Assembly (NCBI GenBank): GCA_025054515.1
Contig: JANWZT010000002.1
Coordinates: 1-38,146 of the forward strand
DNA: 38,146 nucleotides
Origin: Candidatus Caldarchaeum sp.
Lineage (GTDB): Archaea; Thermoproteota; Nitrososphaeria_A; Caldarchaeales; Caldarchaeaceae
Direction: 5' to 3'
Under the pieces are notes generated by a model. That model was not told the DNA's origin, ran no database searches, and worked only from the letters and a program-made list of their open reading frames with translations. Of the stretch, positions 36,611-38,146 are shown piece by piece (within the stretch, counting starts at the first letter, position 1; the number at the start of each line of letters is the position of its first letter). The translations under genes and the position numbers were made by a program.

Positions 36611-36819
36611 TTAAACACACCTTTCAAAGCCAAAGCCGTTTTCTCGGGTTCACACATTCTACATGCTTTGACCAAAAGGCGGAACCCTTCATCATCGTAG
36701 ATTTCCTGCGAATAGAATTTTTCGAAAACCCGCCAGCCCAGCTGTGGAGGAACCGCGTTGGAGTTGACGCTTGACATCAAAACCTCGAACAACTGCTCGA
36801 CTATTTCCCTTCTTTTCAT
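36607..36819 (-). CDS. Small conserved-looking protein of unknown function
   Basis: 70 aa; 4-nt ATGA-type overlap with the downstream LLM gene and 7-nt gap to the upstream hydrolase, indicating a real operon member. Confidence 0.6.
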   Translation of the reverse strand: MKRREIVEQLFEVLMSSVNSNAVPPQLGWRVFEKFYSQEIYDDEGFRLLVKACRMCEPEKTALALKGVFK

Positions 36820-36826
36820 GTCCCCG

Positions 36827-37648
36827 CTAACTCTTCAAAAAATCCAATATAACGTTGTTGACAAATTCGGGATTTTCTTCGTGAACTCCGTGGCCGGACT
36901 CCGGGTCAATCACAACTTTGGCTCCGATTCGTTCGGCGACATCTCTGTTCTTCTCATACGGAACCAGAGTATCGCGGCCGCCGAGAACAAACAAGACGGG
37001 ACAGCTCACCTTCGATAACAGCTCCAAGTTGAATTCCTGCATGATGTGGAAAGCGTCGAGTAGTGTTTTTCCCGAAAGTTTTATCGACTGGTAGTAGGCT
37101 TCGACCAGCTCCTCGTCCAGCATCGACTGCTTGACGTAAACCTGTTTTAGCGCATATCTGATGAAGGATTTGGATATAAAGAAGCGGCTGGCGATGTCGT
37201 AGAAAGGCCACATGGACAGAAGCTTCACCGGAGCTCTTCTTCTGCCCGCGCCCGCTCCGAAAAGAGCTGGGTTGACGAGAACGAGCTTCGAAACTTTTTC
37301 GGGGTTGTTGACGGCGTAATAAACCGAAACAGGCCCTCCCATGGACATGCCGACGAGGGCGAAACTGTCAACGCCGATTTTCTCGAAGAATCTGTTCAGA
37401 TGGTCGTTCAAAGGTTTGAGGCGGAGACCTTGCGGAAGCTTTTGGGAAAGCCCGAAGCCGGGTAAATCCAACGCTATGACGCGAAAATGCTGAGAAAGGG
37501 TGGGGAGGTTGTGACGCCACGAATACGAGCTCGAAGCCCAGCCATGCAGCAGCACCAAAGGCCTTCCATTTCCACGCTCCACGTAAAAAACCTCAACTCC
37601 ATCAACGTCAGCCCTTGACCCGGATGCGACGTGTTGCGACCAGTTCAC
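36827..37648 (-). CDS. Alpha/beta hydrolase
   Basis: RPLVLLHGWASSSYSWRHNLPTLSQHFRVIALDLPGFGLS, nucleophile elbow GMSMGG, PVLFVLGGRDTLVP, GHGVHEENPEFV. Confidence 0.92.
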   Translation of the reverse strand: MNWSQHVASGSRADVDGVEVFYVERGNGRPLVLLHGWASSSYSWRHNLPTLSQHFRVIALDLPGFGLSQKLPQGLRLKPLNDHLNRFFEKIGVDSFALVGMSMGGPVSVYYAVNNPEKVSKLVLVNPALFGAGAGRRRAPVKLLSMWPFYDIASRFFISKSFIRYALKQVYVKQSMLDEELVEAYYQSIKLSGKTLLDAFHIMQEFNLELLSKVSCPVLFVLGGRDTLVPYEKNRDVAERIGAKVVIDPESGHGVHEENPEFVNNVILDFLKS

Positions 37649-37737
37649 AGGCTCAGTGGGTGGCTAATCACGCTCTTTGATAAAGATAAGCGAGGCAAAG
37701 AGAAAAAAATATATACGTATTGTGGAGGGGAAGGTTA

Positions 37738-38146
37738 ATGTCGGGCTTCATCTCCCCTCGCGCCAAAATAGCAGGAATGGTTTCCAATGAAAGCCAGATC
37801 TACGGCTGCACCGAAGTAGGGGAGGGAAGCTTCATCGACGAAGAGGTTACGCTTGGTTATCCAACGCGTCAACGCCTTCTAAAGTCGATACAGCGCGGCA
37901 TCAAAACATCCTTAGAATGTGTGGAGAACGCCAGTTTGGGTAGCTTCATAGGGCCGCGTTGCATCGTCCGGAGAGGCTGCATCATCTACGACGAAGTAAT
38001 AATCGAAGGAGACGTAGAGCTTGGTCACAACGTGTTGATTAGGTCAGGCTCGATCGTGCGGAGCAGTTCGCGTATCGGGAGCAACACAGTCCTCGACGGA
38101 GCAGTCCTAATCGGAAAAGAAGTCAACATCCAGTCGAACGTCTACA
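37738..38146 (+). CDS. Left-handed beta-helix (hexapeptide repeat) acyltransferase-like protein, 3'-truncated by window edge
   Basis: My translation from ATG 37738: MSGFISPRAKIAGMVSNESQIYGCTEVGEGSFIDEEVTLGYPTRQR...ASLGSFIGPRCIVRRGCIIYDEVIIEGDVELGHNVLIRSGSIV; open to window end. Missing from the supplied ORF track because it lacks a stop. Confidence 0.8.
   Translation, partial: MSGFISPRAKIAGMVSNESQIYGCTEVGEGSFIDEEVTLGYPTRQRLLKSIQRGIKTSLECVENASLGSFIGPRCIVRRGCIIYDEVIIEGDVELGHNVLIRSGSIVRSSSRIGSNTVLDGAVLIGKEVNIQSNVY

Noticed and set aside
1-38146. CRISPR arrays, transposons/IS elements, integrated virus or plasmid genes, rRNA
   Set aside because: Scanned by eye for regularly spaced repeats, transposase/integrase motifs and rRNA-like sequence; none seen. 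tRNA genes are not flanked by an integrase or attachment-site repeat.

Overview
The window is a gene-dense archaeal chromosome segment. Archaeal markers include SRP54, Pus10, L21e, Rpo4/RpoF, DUF655, archaeal-type SAM synthetase, NucS, Elp3, an Sm-like protein, TrmB, and TATA-type leaderless promoters. Gene content suggests a TACK-type, possibly thermophilic lineage, but sequence reading alone cannot prove this. About 36 protein genes and two tRNAs (Ala-CGC, Glu-CTC) can be supported. I saw no CRISPR array, transposase, rRNA gene or prophage. The most interesting block is about 1.2-7.0 kb. There a TrmB regulator is divergent from an operon of UbiE/MenG-like methyltransferase, a Walker-A-less pseudo-KaiC fused to a C-terminal V4R domain, and a UbiA prenyltransferase. 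That operon converges on a second operon encoding an intact KaiC-like ATPase and a divergent class-I isoprenoid-synthase-like protein. I read this as a candidate uncharacterised quinone or prenyl-lipid pathway with a built-in KaiC/V4R control module. Other points of interest are a presenilin-type protease translationally coupled to a CitG-like protein, a complete EtfAB plus membrane FeS (EMO-like) operon carrying MobA-like and HypE-like genes, a tRNA-Ala whose 5' end overlaps a CDS including its stop codon, and convergent genes with essentially no intergenic space. All family calls come from motif recognition by eye; no database search was run.
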